Source: Stentor coeruleus (lineage: Eukaryota; Ciliophora; Heterotrichea; Heterotrichida; Stentoridae). From it: 64,000 nucleotides of DNA. Shown one piece after another: positions 28,720-39,343 of this stretch (the first letter of the stretch is position 1; each line of letters opens with the position of its first letter). Under the pieces are notes generated by a model that saw only the letters and a list, made by a program, of their open reading frames with translations, was not told where the DNA came from and made no database searches. Made by a program: the position numbers and the translations under genes. Location: contig MPUH01000153.1 in NCBI GenBank assembly GCA_001970955.1, forward strand, positions 1-64,000, written 5' to 3'.

Positions 28720-31700
28720 TTAAGATAGGGGCTTTTTGAGAAAGTTATTACGTAACTTTCTTTTAATATCTTGGATAATATTTTCATTATTACTAGAGCT
28801 TTCCTTAAAGTCATTTTCGATATCAGTTTGCAATTGCTTGACATCGTTAATTTTTGATTCAATATTAACTTTATTAAGTTTATCAGAGGTGATTTGCATT
28901 TTTTTCACTGCTTGATGTATTGAATTCACCTGTTTTTTAATATTCTTGATTTTTTCCATAGTTTTATCAGATCCTGTTTCACCAACTTGCACAAAATCGC
29001 ACTTATGCAAGTAATGTTTATGAGTAAGATGTTTTTTCCAAAACATAACTTTTTCTAAATCAACTATCATCTCAGTAAGTTCTCTTAATCCACAAATATC
29101 ATCAATCTCATCAATAGCTGTAGCAGTATCAGACATAATAGCAATTAAAAGATTGAGCATAATTAAAGGATTGATCATCGAAGCAATAAAAAAAATAAAC
29201 CAATCAAAAGGTTCTGTAATATTAGTGTCAAAATCTCCAAGGTCTAATCTATAAGCTTTAGTTAAATACATAGGAAAAGGCTGATCATAAGGTTTTCTCA
29301 AGTAATAAACAAATGCAAAAGCTAGTGTCGCATAAAAGAGTATGAAAAAAAAAGTTGTTATATCAATAATCACTTGTATTATAAGTCTGACCATATACCT
29401 TGTTTCATCAAACATGCGGAAACATGAAATCCCTCGAGTCCAAGAAAAAATCAGCACTGCAAGTAAAATATCATGATTATAATCTCCTGCCCAAGCCATA
29501 ATAGCATAAAAGCTAAAACTTATACTTCTTAACTGGTCTAATATATTCCAAGTATTCCACCAGTAATCGCCAAAGTCTGTAGCCACTTGGAGGATTTCAT
29601 AGAAAACCAGAATAATATGAACAAAAATCATCAAAATAAGAAATGGCTTTGATTCAATAAAAATCACTATATGCAAACACAAAAGAACTAAATATAGTAT
29701 ATAAATAAACCCAAGAATATATTGCGCTGGTTTTATTTTTGTCCATTTACATTGTAGATATTCTTGGACAATAACACTTCTAAAAATCTCTGAGTTTGAG
29801 CAATTCAGTAGGCTTTTTAAAAAACTTATACTGCCATATGTTCCTAAATCTATATCCATAGGGAATGTTGACTGACTAAAAACTATTGGCCTTCCTGTAT
29901 TAGCGAAGAATTCTTTTCCTATAACTTTCTCAGGGATTATTGAAAACTGTTCAGATAGATGCAATGAAGGTAATTTAGTTTCAATTACACAAAATCTTGG
30001 CAAGTACATATCATGATTTTCTACTATCATATTGTCATAAAGTTTTGTTATATAATGATAATCTATAATATTTAGATTAGTCAAACAACTTTGTAGTGGC
30101 ACAAAAGCTCGAGGGTTTTTTGGTTTTCCAATTCTGTCTTGACTTTCAATTTTCATATACTTAATGCAAATATCGATACAATTTTTATATTCCATTCCGA
30201 CACATATTGACAATGGGTTTTCTCCTTTTATTGATGTTATAAATGAAGCTTTGTTGTATTGGCTGAAAAGAGCTTTGTTAAGGTCATCATATCTATTGCA
30301 ATAAGCTAGTAAATGTGCAGGGCCAATCATATAAGGAAGAACAAGCCAATGATTATATTCCATGTCATAAGAAACTTTAATATTCTCTTTTTGAGAATCA
30401 AGAATAAACTGCATAAATCGATGTTTTGACCCATATTTTTTGCCAATAACTCTAATTCTAGTAGTATTAAGCGAGTTCTCTTCAATATAAATAGTATTAC
30501 CTTCAGCTACAGCTATATATGACTCATCTGGACTTACAGCAATGCCATAGCCTTCATATAATGTATTAGTCTGAAATAACAAAGATAGATTTTCTAATTG
30601 CCAATAGCTCACTCTATTTTTTTGCATAGCTATCATATATGAATGATCCTCAGAAAGGTAGATACCAAGGTTAGGCCCAGGTTCACTTGGGACTAGTATA
30701 TATAGCATAACACCTTCTAATGTCCAAAGTATGACCATTCCATCTTCAGAACCTGAAGCTAAATACCCATTTTTACTTATAACCATTTTAAGTACTGGGG
30801 TTTCATGACGTGACATTATAAGAACTCTATTTCCATTATCAGTATCCCATTTAGAAAGCGTGCAATCTTTTGAAGCTGTTATCAAATATTTGTCATCAAA
30901 CGAAAAATTCATACAAGTGACTATTTCTAAATGGCCCTTTAAATACCTTCTTCTTACTAAAGCTTCAAAGTCGCTTAAAATAACACGACTATAAGTATCA
31001 CTTATTGCAATCACAGCTTCTGAGCATGATAATTTTATACTTACAGGAACAAATGATAATTCACTTATATTCAATCTACCTATAATCAAATTCCATGTAT
31101 ATAAACTCATATTTGCTGAACTCAGTATAAGATTTTTTGAATCTGAAGTGAGGATTGCATCAGTCAATGGCCCTGGTATTTTAATACTTTCTTGTTGTTT
31201 ATGAGTTTTGTAATCCCATATAATTATCATACCATCTTCCCCTACACTTAATAATTCATTAGTTCCAGATAAGAATATAACTTTGATTATATTACTTATA
31301 TGTCCACGATATCTAGCATTTGGGAAAAGCATCGGAACTTTCCATGACATCAAATTAGTAGTGTCTTGTATGTAATAAACTGTTAAATGATTATGTGAAG
31401 CTTTAAGACTTAAAACTTCACTTTCTACCATGTTTAAAGTGTATGGTAAAGTTTCTAATCTTGTGTCCCAAATTTTGATTATTTTATCTAGACTTGAGGA
31501 TATTAAATATTTGTTGTTACGGACAAAGGCTAAACCGGTTATTCTGTCATTATGCCCACAAGACAAATACTTTAAGCTCATAGGTTTTGATATCCCAAAA
31601 ATCTTAAAAGTGTTATCTTCAAAAGCAACAGCCAAACATTCATCATTATCGCTAAATGCTATCTTTACAATTCTTAAACCTTCAGATTCAATTTCTTTTA

Positions 31701-32358
31701 TAATAATTTCTGAGTATAGTTCCAAAATTATAATAGACCCATTTTCATTTGCTATAGCCATTAGACCTCCATCATCACTAATTTCAATAGTATCAGTAAC
31801 TTTATCAAGGTTTATATATTTAACAGCATAATTTTCAGTATAATATTCATCAAAATAACTTAGATGAATAATACCTATTGATGTTTGTGAATTGCAAAAA
31901 TAAGCACTATTAGTTCGATTGCTTGATTTTATTATGTTTGTACCATCGGGGAGTTGAGACTTGTATAGAAGTTTTAAAGATGGGAATTCAAGAAAGAAGA
32001 TTTCGAATTCAGCGTTTGTCATCACTAGTTGCTCGGATTTTAACACAAATATCAGATTGAGGATTTTGACTCCAGAGCATATTTCTTCGTCACGGAGAAC
32101 TTTGCATAGTTCAATGTCAATATTTGCAACATTTCCGTGTTTGCCTCCAACAACTACATATTTCTCATCGTCTGACACGTCAAAGCACACTGGCTCAAAT
32201 GCTGTATCATAAGATTTAGGTAGTTGATTTTCACAAAATTGATTAAGTTGACTAAGTGCTTCAACAAAATTTTTAGGGTCTTTAAACTTGTAGGAGTCCA
32301 TGTTACTCATTGATAATGGGCCATAGCTATATCCAGCTTCAGTGCCATTTAACATCAT
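28720..32358 (-). CDS. WD40 repeat / TRP-like ion channel fusion
   Basis: A 1212-residue protein from ATG 32358. Residues about 50-620 are WD40 repeats (SSSLDKIIKIWDTR, ASKDCTLSKWDTDN, SGSEDGMVILWTL), likely two propellers. A linker follows, then an ion-transport domain at about 870-1110 with roughly six membrane helices, an acidic pore loop (LDLGDFD) and a final helix MLNLLIAIMSDTATAIDE typical of TRP/polycystin S6. The C-terminus is a coiled coil. It is probably a cation channel whose propellers act as sensor or anchor; selectivity unknown. It is convergent with eL37, 60 bp apart. Confidence 0.88.
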   Translation of the reverse strand: MMLNGTEAGYSYGPLSMSNMDSYKFKDPKNFVEALSQLNQFCENQLPKSYDTAFEPVCFDVSDDEKYVVVGGKHGNVANIDIELCKVLRDEEICSGVKILNLIFVLKSEQLVMTNAEFEIFFLEFPSLKLLYKSQLPDGTNIIKSSNRTNSAYFCNSQTSIGIIHLSYFDEYYTENYAVKYINLDKVTDTIEISDDGGLMAIANENGSIIILELYSEIIIKEIESEGLRIVKIAFSDNDECLAVAFEDNTFKIFGISKPMSLKYLSCGHNDRITGLAFVRNNKYLISSSLDKIIKIWDTRLETLPYTLNMVESEVLSLKASHNHLTVYYIQDTTNLMSWKVPMLFPNARYRGHISNIIKVIFLSGTNELLSVGEDGMIIIWDYKTHKQQESIKIPGPLTDAILTSDSKNLILSSANMSLYTWNLIIGRLNISELSFVPVSIKLSCSEAVIAISDTYSRVILSDFEALVRRRYLKGHLEIVTCMNFSFDDKYLITASKDCTLSKWDTDNGNRVLIMSRHETPVLKMVISKNGYLASGSEDGMVILWTLEGVMLYILVPSEPGPNLGIYLSEDHSYMIAMQKNRVSYWQLENLSLLFQTNTLYEGYGIAVSPDESYIAVAEGNTIYIEENSLNTTRIRVIGKKYGSKHRFMQFILDSQKENIKVSYDMEYNHWLVLPYMIGPAHLLAYCNRYDDLNKALFSQYNKASFITSIKGENPLSICVGMEYKNCIDICIKYMKIESQDRIGKPKNPRAFVPLQSCLTNLNIIDYHYITKLYDNMIVENHDMYLPRFCVIETKLPSLHLSEQFSIIPEKVIGKEFFANTGRPIVFSQSTFPMDIDLGTYGSISFLKSLLNCSNSEIFRSVIVQEYLQCKWTKIKPAQYILGFIYILYLVLLCLHIVIFIESKPFLILMIFVHIILVFYEILQVATDFGDYWWNTWNILDQLRSISFSFYAIMAWAGDYNHDILLAVLIFSWTRGISCFRMFDETRYMVRLIIQVIIDITTFFFILFYATLAFAFVYYLRKPYDQPFPMYLTKAYRLDLGDFDTNITEPFDWFIFFIASMINPLIMLNLLIAIMSDTATAIDEIDDICGLRELTEMIVDLEKVMFWKKHLTHKHYLHKCDFVQVGETGSDKTMEKIKNIKKQVNSIHQAVKKMQITSDKLNKVNIESKINDVKQLQTDIENDFKESSSNNENIIQDIKRKLRNNFLKKPLS

Positions 32359-33565
32359 AATATTACAAATTAATCATTACTTTTTGGAAATGCTTTTAGA
32401 TTTTAAGGCATTAATTAGATAAATAAAATATTGAAAATTATAGCTGGGCTTAATATACGTGATAATGAAATTAGATGCAAATTTGAATTCTAAGATGTTT
32501 TAAATACTAGAAAAGCATTATTATTTAAGATAATAATTGTTTTCTATGAAGAAAAGTCTATGGTTTAAATAATTTGATTTGATGATTAGCTAAGGAAAAA
32601 TAAATATTAGTAAAAGTTTGGTTATGAAATATACCTAAACCAAAAATCTAAATTTTTTGTGAACAATCACGATTGTCTATCAAATTGCGTTTTAAAATTT
32701 TAAAATTCTGTTATCATGTAGATAGAAATCCAAATAAAAGTCAGAAACTCAATAAAAGCAATTTTATTGAGGATTTTTTCATAGTTTTTAACTTAGTATA
32801 GAGTTTCTGATCTTCATGGTATTCTAAATTTAATAAATTTTTTTTGAACCCTAATGAATTTCATAAGCAATAATACTTGCTAGTTTAGATTCTTAAAGCA
32901 TTTATTTAGGTAAATGTATTATATATAACAACTATTGATTTTTCATAATATTATAATAGAAAAATGCTATCATATAAGCTATCTATAGAAATATGTATAT
33001 AGATATTATTTTACCAGTTTTTTTATTCTAAAAAGATGTGTAAAGATGCAAATTATTACTTATTAAAATATTTAGATTCTAACTTTATTATTTAAAAAAT
33101 AATTGTTTATATGATTTTGCACTTTATGGAAAACAAGGATAATTAATTGATTAGAAATTGTGCGATTTTGTAGTGGTAGTTAAAATACAGAGATAAAAGA
33201 GTAGAGCAATTTTTTTTAATAGAAAGTTTTTTAGTAATCGTTGGAAATCATAAAAAAAAAAATAATTATAAGAAAATCTATGAAAGCGAAGACGTAAATT
33301 GTTTTTTCATCGAAAACAAGATCAGTTAATTTGAAAAACAAGTAAATATACAAAGGAGATATCAAAAATTATAATCATCTCAAACAATATATAATTTCAC
33401 TTCTTTCCTATACTTCCTCAATACTAAAAAAATATTCTAAAGTTGTATACCCTATATACAATTTGCCTTAATTCTCTACCTTACCAATATGCCTTTAATC
33501 ATTTTTTAATACATATTTTTATCCAATCTTATTAAATCATATTGTATTTTTTTCACCTTTTGTAA
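32359..33565. other. Intergenic between divergent genes
   Basis: 1.2 kb, AT-rich, no gene. It contains an inverted repeat at 32741-32810 with an inner hairpin (32750-32769). The last 200 bases before the plus gene are G-poor. Confidence 0.5.
32741..32810. repeat. Inverted repeat with nested hairpin
   Basis: TCAGAAACTC at 32741-32750 is matched by GAGTTTCTGA at 32801-32810. Inside, CAATAAAA and TTTTATTG form an 8-bp stem with a 4-nt loop. Function unknown. Confidence 0.6.
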
Positions 33566-35026
33566 ATGTCAGGTCGAAATTATGACATGCGGCTTTCAGA
33601 CACCCCCTGCAGATGGTCTTTAGGGGCATCGTCTCCAAGTCCTCACACTTTCGAACCTCATCTAGCAACTCCAAAAATATGTTCAACTATTTTAGATGCT
33701 ATAGGAAATACCCCTATAGTTCGTATAAATACTTTAACAAAAGAAGAAAATATCACATGTGAAATTTTAGCAAAATGCGAATTCTTAAACCCAGGAGGGT
33801 CAATAAAAGACCGTGTAGCCAAGCGTATAATTTCTGATTATGAGAATTTAGGGTTATTAAAACCAGGTGGGACAATAATTGAACCAACATCAGGAAATAC
33901 AGGTATAGGAATTTCAATGTGCAGCGCTGTTAAAGGGTATAAGGCTATTATAACACTCCCAGACAAAATGTCTAAAGAAAAATCTCAGACTATGGAAGCT
34001 TTAGGGGCAAAAGTTATAAGGTGTATAGACCCTCCTAAATTCCCAGACCCATGTAGTTATGTTGGTGTTGCAGAGAGATTAGAAACCGAAAACCCTGATT
34101 TTATTATGGGAGGACAGTATTATAATCCTTCAAATCCATTATCTCACTATGATCATACAGCAGAAGAAATCATAGAACAACTTGATGGAAAACTAGACTA
34201 TATTGTATTAGGAGCAGGTACTGGAGGTCATTTAAATGGTATATCCAGAAAACTTAAAGAAAAAATCCCTAATATAAAAGTTATAGCCGTTGAGCCACTT
34301 GGAAGTATTATCAGAGACCCTGATAATGCAACTATGGGAAAATGGAAAGCTGAAGGTATGGGTGCTTATGTGATACCCAGAGCTTGTGATGTTAGTCTAA
34401 TTGATCAATGGTTTGTTGCAACAGATCAAGATTCATTTGACTATGCTAGAAAACTCATAAGAAAAGAAGGTTTATTAGTTGGAGGTACTTCAGGATCTTT
34501 ATACTGGGCTGCAGTTCAAGTAGCTAAAACTTTATCATCAGATAAACGTATATTAGTTCTTCTTCCAGACAGTTCACATAACTATTATTCAACTTTTCTT
34601 AATGACAACTGGATGATACAAAATGGATTTATGATAGAAAAACCAATACAAGGAACTGAAGGGAAAAAAGTTAGAGATTTAACATTAAGAAAATGTGTAA
34701 CTTGTACATATGATCTAAATATTAGAGAGGTTTTTAGGATTATGAAAGATTGTAAACAGAGTGAAATACCTGTTATAGAAAATGGATATGTTGTTGGAGT
34801 TGTGTCGATGGGGGAAATACATAAGAAAATTGTGTTGGGGGCAATGGGGTTAGAGGATAAGGTTAAAAGGTGGATATTAAAAGTTCCTAGGATTTTAAGT
34901 TTGGACAGTAGTTTGGATTTGGTAAATTCTTGTATTGATGGGATTGGGTTTGCTGTTGTGTGTGATGAAGAGTTTGTAGGGTTGATATATCCAGAGAATA
35001 TTCTTGAAGTAATTATAGGGCAGTGA
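33566..35026 (+). CDS. CBS: Cystathionine beta-synthase, copy 1
   Basis: PLP enzyme that condenses serine and homocysteine into cystathionine (or releases H2S). 486 residues. PLP lysine is Lys81 in NPGGSIKDR; the phosphate cradle GAGTGGHLNG and the Asn loop PTSGNTGIG are intact. A CBS-domain pair follows from about residue 375. The N-terminus CRWSLG...SPH (Cys15, His27) lines up with the haem ligands Cys52 and His65 of human CBS. The human CxxC redox motif is absent. A near twin lies 938 bp downstream in the same orientation. Confidence 0.95.
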   Translation: MSGRNYDMRLSDTPCRWSLGASSPSPHTFEPHLATPKICSTILDAIGNTPIVRINTLTKEENITCEILAKCEFLNPGGSIKDRVAKRIISDYENLGLLKPGGTIIEPTSGNTGIGISMCSAVKGYKAIITLPDKMSKEKSQTMEALGAKVIRCIDPPKFPDPCSYVGVAERLETENPDFIMGGQYYNPSNPLSHYDHTAEEIIEQLDGKLDYIVLGAGTGGHLNGISRKLKEKIPNIKVIAVEPLGSIIRDPDNATMGKWKAEGMGAYVIPRACDVSLIDQWFVATDQDSFDYARKLIRKEGLLVGGTSGSLYWAAVQVAKTLSSDKRILVLLPDSSHNYYSTFLNDNWMIQNGFMIEKPIQGTEGKKVRDLTLRKCVTCTYDLNIREVFRIMKDCKQSEIPVIENGYVVGVVSMGEIHKKIVLGAMGLEDKVKRWILKVPRILSLDSSLDLVNSCIDGIGFAVVCDEEFVGLIYPENILEVIIGQ

Positions 35027-35964
35027 TTGAGTTAGGATTTATAGTTAAGTGGTTTAAGGTTTATGATTGAAAATATTCATTTTTTAATCAATTTAGATTT
35101 CAAGAGATGTGGGATTTATGATTAGAAAAAGTATTTAGATTATTTTAAGAAGGTAATTAATGATGAAGGATATATATTTTATTGTTAGGTATGAATAGAA
35201 TGTAAGAGGATAAAGATTAGATTGTTTAAGCTGATTAATAATAAATTATTCATGAATTCATAAAATTATGTGTCCTTCAAGAATTTTTTAGTTGTAAGTT
35301 ATTTGATTTCTATATAGTAGCTTAAGGGCAAAATGCTTATACTTATACATATCTAATTCTTATACTATCAAAGATATGAATTGAAAAAAAGAAAAAAAAT
35401 TGTTAGCTAGAAAATAGTTTATCATCATATTCATGCTTATATAGGGCAATTTTTACATATCTCTCTTAAAATAGCAACTTTTAGTATTTAAGTATTCAAA
35501 TCTTACTCTTAAACTATAAATTTTTAAAGATTGATACTTGCATTCTTTTATCCTAAGCTATACAAACCTAAAGCATAAGGCCCTCAAAATACTTAAAAAG
35601 CAATCTAATTAAACTACTCCAATAATCCTATAAACTCTAACGATAAAAATCCTATCCCAGCTATTATTTATCGATTTTACATATATTCTCTCATCATAAT
35701 CCTACCTAAATCCTTTTCCTTTTATCAATTTCAACTAAAAGCTATCAAGTCATAAATTCCCCACTATAAAATGTTTACTCATTTACAAAACTATTTACAT
35801 CAAACTAAAAATTTTCAGTATGTCTATGAATAAACTATAATCAAAAAATTTCCTTTAAGTGTAAGGTATAAATAATAAGGTAAAATTTTTTTCTGACATA
35901 GGAAAAAATGACATTTTATCCATGTAGCTGTAATTTTAACGATCCACAATTTTTCCTTAATAAA
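35027..35964. other. Intergenic between the two CBS genes
   Basis: No gene. Base skew reverses within it: 35041-35220 has 37 G and 3 C, while the stretch before the second gene is C-rich and G-poor. An ATG at 35908 in frame with copy 2 is probably untranslated leader. Confidence 0.55.
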
Positions 35965-37503
35965 ATGGCTAGACGGAACTACGATCAAAGATACTCTGAA
36001 ACCCGCTGCAAGTGGGCTCTTGGTACAACTGATCCAAGTCCTCATACCAAGGAAACTCCAAAGCCGAACCCTAAAATATGTAATAACATCCTTGAAGCCA
36101 TCGGAAATACACCTATAGTCAGAATCAATAACATCACTAAACAAGAAGGTATCCAATGTGAACTTTTAGTTAAATGCGAATTCATGAATCCTGGAGGCTC
36201 AGTTAAAGATAGAATTGGCAGGAGAATTATTGAAGACCTAGAAACTAAAGGAAAAATTTCCCCAGGGATGACTTTAGTAGAACCAACCTCTGGGAATACC
36301 GGAATCGGGCTTGCAATGGCAGCAGTAGTCAAAGGATACAATCTTACAGTTTGTATGCCAGAAAAGATGAGCCAAGAAAAAAGTGATACCCTAAAAGCTA
36401 TGGGAACAAAAATAATTAGAACCCCAACAGAAGCAGCATTTATGGATGAAAACAGTTACGTTGGTGTTGCTGAGCGTTTAGAAAGAGAAGATCCTAATTG
36501 TATAATGGCAGGTCAATATTTTAATTCATCAAATCCATTAGCTCACTACGATGTTACAGCAGAAGAAATTTATGACCAAGTTGATGGTCGATTAGACTAT
36601 ATAGTATTAGCAACAGGTACAGGTGGGCATTTGACAGGAGTATCAAGAAAACTTAAAGAAAAAATTCCAGGTTTGATCGTAGTGGGTGTAGATCCTTTTG
36701 GAAGTATAATAAACGATCCTGAAAATGCTAAAGAAGGTTCATACAAAGCTGAAGGTATGGGTAGTGGCATTCTTCCAAGAGCTTGTTATACAGGTGTAGT
36801 AGACAAATGGTATGTTTCATATGATAATGATACTTTTGATTATGCTAGAAAACTCATTAAGTATGAAGGATTATTAGTTGGAGGTAGTGCAGGAGCTGTA
36901 TTTTGGGCTGCAGTACAAGTTGCTAAAGGATTACCAGCAGATAAACGTGTGTTGACAATAATCCCAGATGGTCTAAGAAACTATATGAGCAAGTTTTTAA
37001 GTGATCGTTGGATGGTCCAAAATGGGTTTATGGAAGAAACTGATACCCCAGTTGTTAAAGGGAAAACTGTCAGAGATTTAGTTATTGAACCAGCCATAAC
37101 TTGTGCATCTGATATTACTGTTAGACAATGTTTACAAATGCTTAAAGAAAATAAAGTATCAGAAATGCCGGCAATTGACAATGGAGTAGTTGTTGGTGTT
37201 GCTTCTAGTGCAGCTATTAACAAAAGACTCATTGAAGGGTTTACTGTATTAGATGATAATGTCAAACCATCTTTAGTCAAAGTTACTAAATTTATGACTA
37301 TGGATACAACTATAGCTTTTGTTAACACTTGGCTTGAGGATCTGAAATACGCAGTGGTCCAAGATGGGGAATTTATAGGATTGATATACCCAACACATAT
37401 AAGCAATTTATTAACAAGATCNAAATACGCAGTGGTCCAAGATGGGGAATTTATAGGATTGATATACCCAACACATATAAGCAATTTATTAACAAGATCC
37501 TAA
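35965..37503 (+). CDS. CBS: Cystathionine beta-synthase, copy 2, with a false terminal duplication
   Basis: Paralogue of the preceding gene. I start it at ATG 35965 (MARRNYDQRYSETRCKWALG) because this aligns with copy 1; an in-frame ATG at 35908 would add 19 unrelated residues. The PLP lysine is Lys81 in NPGGSVKDR; haem-type ligands Cys15 and His27 are kept. Near the 3' end an N at 37422 and a 77-bp direct repeat add 26 false codons. Without them the product is 486 residues, exactly the length of copy 1. The CBS pair is present at the C-terminus. The two copies differ at many positions, so the duplication is not recent. Confidence 0.94.
   Translation: MARRNYDQRYSETRCKWALGTTDPSPHTKETPKPNPKICNNILEAIGNTPIVRINNITKQEGIQCELLVKCEFMNPGGSVKDRIGRRIIEDLETKGKISPGMTLVEPTSGNTGIGLAMAAVVKGYNLTVCMPEKMSQEKSDTLKAMGTKIIRTPTEAAFMDENSYVGVAERLEREDPNCIMAGQYFNSSNPLAHYDVTAEEIYDQVDGRLDYIVLATGTGGHLTGVSRKLKEKIPGLIVVGVDPFGSIINDPENAKEGSYKAEGMGSGILPRACYTGVVDKWYVSYDNDTFDYARKLIKYEGLLVGGSAGAVFWAAVQVAKGLPADKRVLTIIPDGLRNYMSKFLSDRWMVQNGFMEETDTPVVKGKTVRDLVIEPAITCASDITVRQCLQMLKENKVSEMPAIDNGVVVGVASSAAINKRLIEGFTVLDDNVKPSLVKVTKFMTMDTTIAFVNTWLEDLKYAVVQDGEFIGLIYPTHISNLLTRXKYAVVQDGEFIGLIYPTHISNLLTRS
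37345..37499. repeat. 77-bp direct duplication around a single N (assembly junction)
   Basis: Bases 37345-37421 recur at 37423-37499 with N at 37422, inside the second CBS gene. Comparison with the paralogue shows the repeat is not part of the protein. Confidence 0.92.
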
Positions 37504-37561
37504 TTTTAGATTAATAGTTTTCAATATATGTGTAATTTGTCATAAGTCAATTATTATAAAT

Positions 37562-38611
37562 TTATAGTATTTTGCCCATATGCCATTCACCTTGTTTAAC
37601 CCCACCGTGTTTAGCTGAAAACACTCCCCAACCTTCTTGTTTACCATTTTTCCACATACCTTTATATGATTTCCCATTAGGCCAAAAATACTCTCCGTAT
37701 CCTTCTTTTTTATCATCTATATATTCCCCTCGATATACTCTACCATCAGGCCATTCAAAAACCCCCTCACCTTCCATTTTGTTGTTTTTCCATGAACCTT
37801 CGAATTTTTTTCCATCTTTCCATATATAAAGACCCTGACCTTCAATACGGTTTTCGTTAAAGTCCCCTTTATATACAGACCCATCACTCCAGTAAAATTT
37901 CCCTTTACCATGCTTTTGCCCGGTCTTATAACTTCCTATATACTTTGCCCCATCAGGCCAGATTTCAACCCCTTCACCTTCTTGCTGATCATTGTTCCAT
38001 CCACCTTCATATACAGCCCCATTGTAGTGAGTGTATTTCCCTTGACCCTGCGCTTTATCATTTTTCCATTCACCCTCATAAACATCTCCATCAGCATGAA
38101 TCAACCTACCCAGACCATTTGCCCGATCATTTTTCCAATATCCTACATACCTTGATCCATCACCCCAAAGAAACACCCCCCGACCATTTTTCCGCCCATC
38201 CTGATCTTTTTGTCCTATATAAATACATTTGTTAGGTAGGATCTCAGGTTCATTTAATATGCTTCCACATCCATCCTGAGGTAAAAATTTGTAGGCCCCA
38301 AGACGTTTTTCTGTAGTTTTGACCTCATCATTCATTGATACTATAATCCCTTGATCTTTTAAAGATAGAATAACTTTTTCAACTGAGATTTCTTCTGGAT
38401 TCCTAGGTGTTGGAACATCTTCAAGGGTTAATTGTGAGTATGTTGTATGTGTATTTTGATTTGATACTTGAACATCTGGGCTTTGGCATGTTTCTCTTAC
38501 TTGACCTGGCTCTTCATTAAGCCGGGGTTTTTCTTCAACTGAAATAATCTCGTTTTTATCTAAGGTTATTAAGCCTTCAGATGACCCTATGCATGAACAT
38601 TGGCTTCCCAT
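37562..38611 (-). CDS. MORN-repeat protein, probably lipid-anchored
   Basis: A 349-residue protein. It begins MGSQCSCIGS: Gly2 could be myristoylated and Cys5/Cys7 palmitoylated. Residues about 15-120 look disordered. From about 125 to 340 there are around nine MORN repeats (YVGYWKNDRANGLGRLIHADG, YEGEWKNDKAQGQGKYTHYNG and others). MORN proteins scaffold membrane-cytoskeleton contacts in protists, and some bind phosphoinositides. A cortical role is inferred. It is convergent with the second CBS gene, 58 bp apart. Confidence 0.9.
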   Translation of the reverse strand: MGSQCSCIGSSEGLITLDKNEIISVEEKPRLNEEPGQVRETCQSPDVQVSNQNTHTTYSQLTLEDVPTPRNPEEISVEKVILSLKDQGIIVSMNDEVKTTEKRLGAYKFLPQDGCGSILNEPEILPNKCIYIGQKDQDGRKNGRGVFLWGDGSRYVGYWKNDRANGLGRLIHADGDVYEGEWKNDKAQGQGKYTHYNGAVYEGGWNNDQQEGEGVEIWPDGAKYIGSYKTGQKHGKGKFYWSDGSVYKGDFNENRIEGQGLYIWKDGKKFEGSWKNNKMEGEGVFEWPDGRVYRGEYIDDKKEGYGEYFWPNGKSYKGMWKNGKQEGWGVFSAKHGGVKQGEWHMGKIL

Positions 38612-39343
38612 TTAAAATTTTCTTATTATAAGTATATTCTTATTTTATTTGTGTTACACCATTTTTTATAGTAAGGGTTTTGGCAGTTCTTATTAGGGCT
38701 GATAATAGAAAATCGATGTTTTTAGAAAAAGTTATAAATATTTTGGAGTGTAAATAGGTATAAATTACAATATATAATATGCAAAAAATATATAGTAAAA
38801 GAGAATGTTTGCTTAGTAGTAACTATTGATAACTATGATAAGATTTTTGATTATTTTAAAAGCATTTTATATTTAGTATTTGCAATATTATAGAAACAGA
38901 ATTGATTTTAGTGGTTATATTAAGATATAGAATTTTATTTTAGGACTAAAGCTCAGTTTTTATATTTGATTAAATCGTAATTTGCCTGTAAACTATCATC
39001 AGATTTGCCCAATAACAGGACCAATTAGCAAGGTCTATACAATTTTACAATCGGAATTTATTTTTAAAAAATTAATAATAAATTAATAATACTTAACTAA
39101 CTATTAGCATAGCGAAACATATCCGAGTATCTTTCATGCATGTTTCTTTTCAATATTACATTTATAAATTTTACTTGATATTACACCAATAGATAGTAAC
39201 AGCACTTTTCTTATTTGAGAAATATTAACAAACTGATACCTAAAAATTCCATCACTAATAGGAATTTTTTGTTATTTTGCTAAAAGCTGATTGATTTCAT
39301 AGTATAAAGTTAGAAGTCTAATGAAAAAGAATTTATTCTAATT
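38612..39343. other. Intergenic between two minus genes
   Basis: AT-rich, no gene or clear element. It should contain the MORN gene's promoter and the channel gene's 3' end. Confidence 0.5.
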
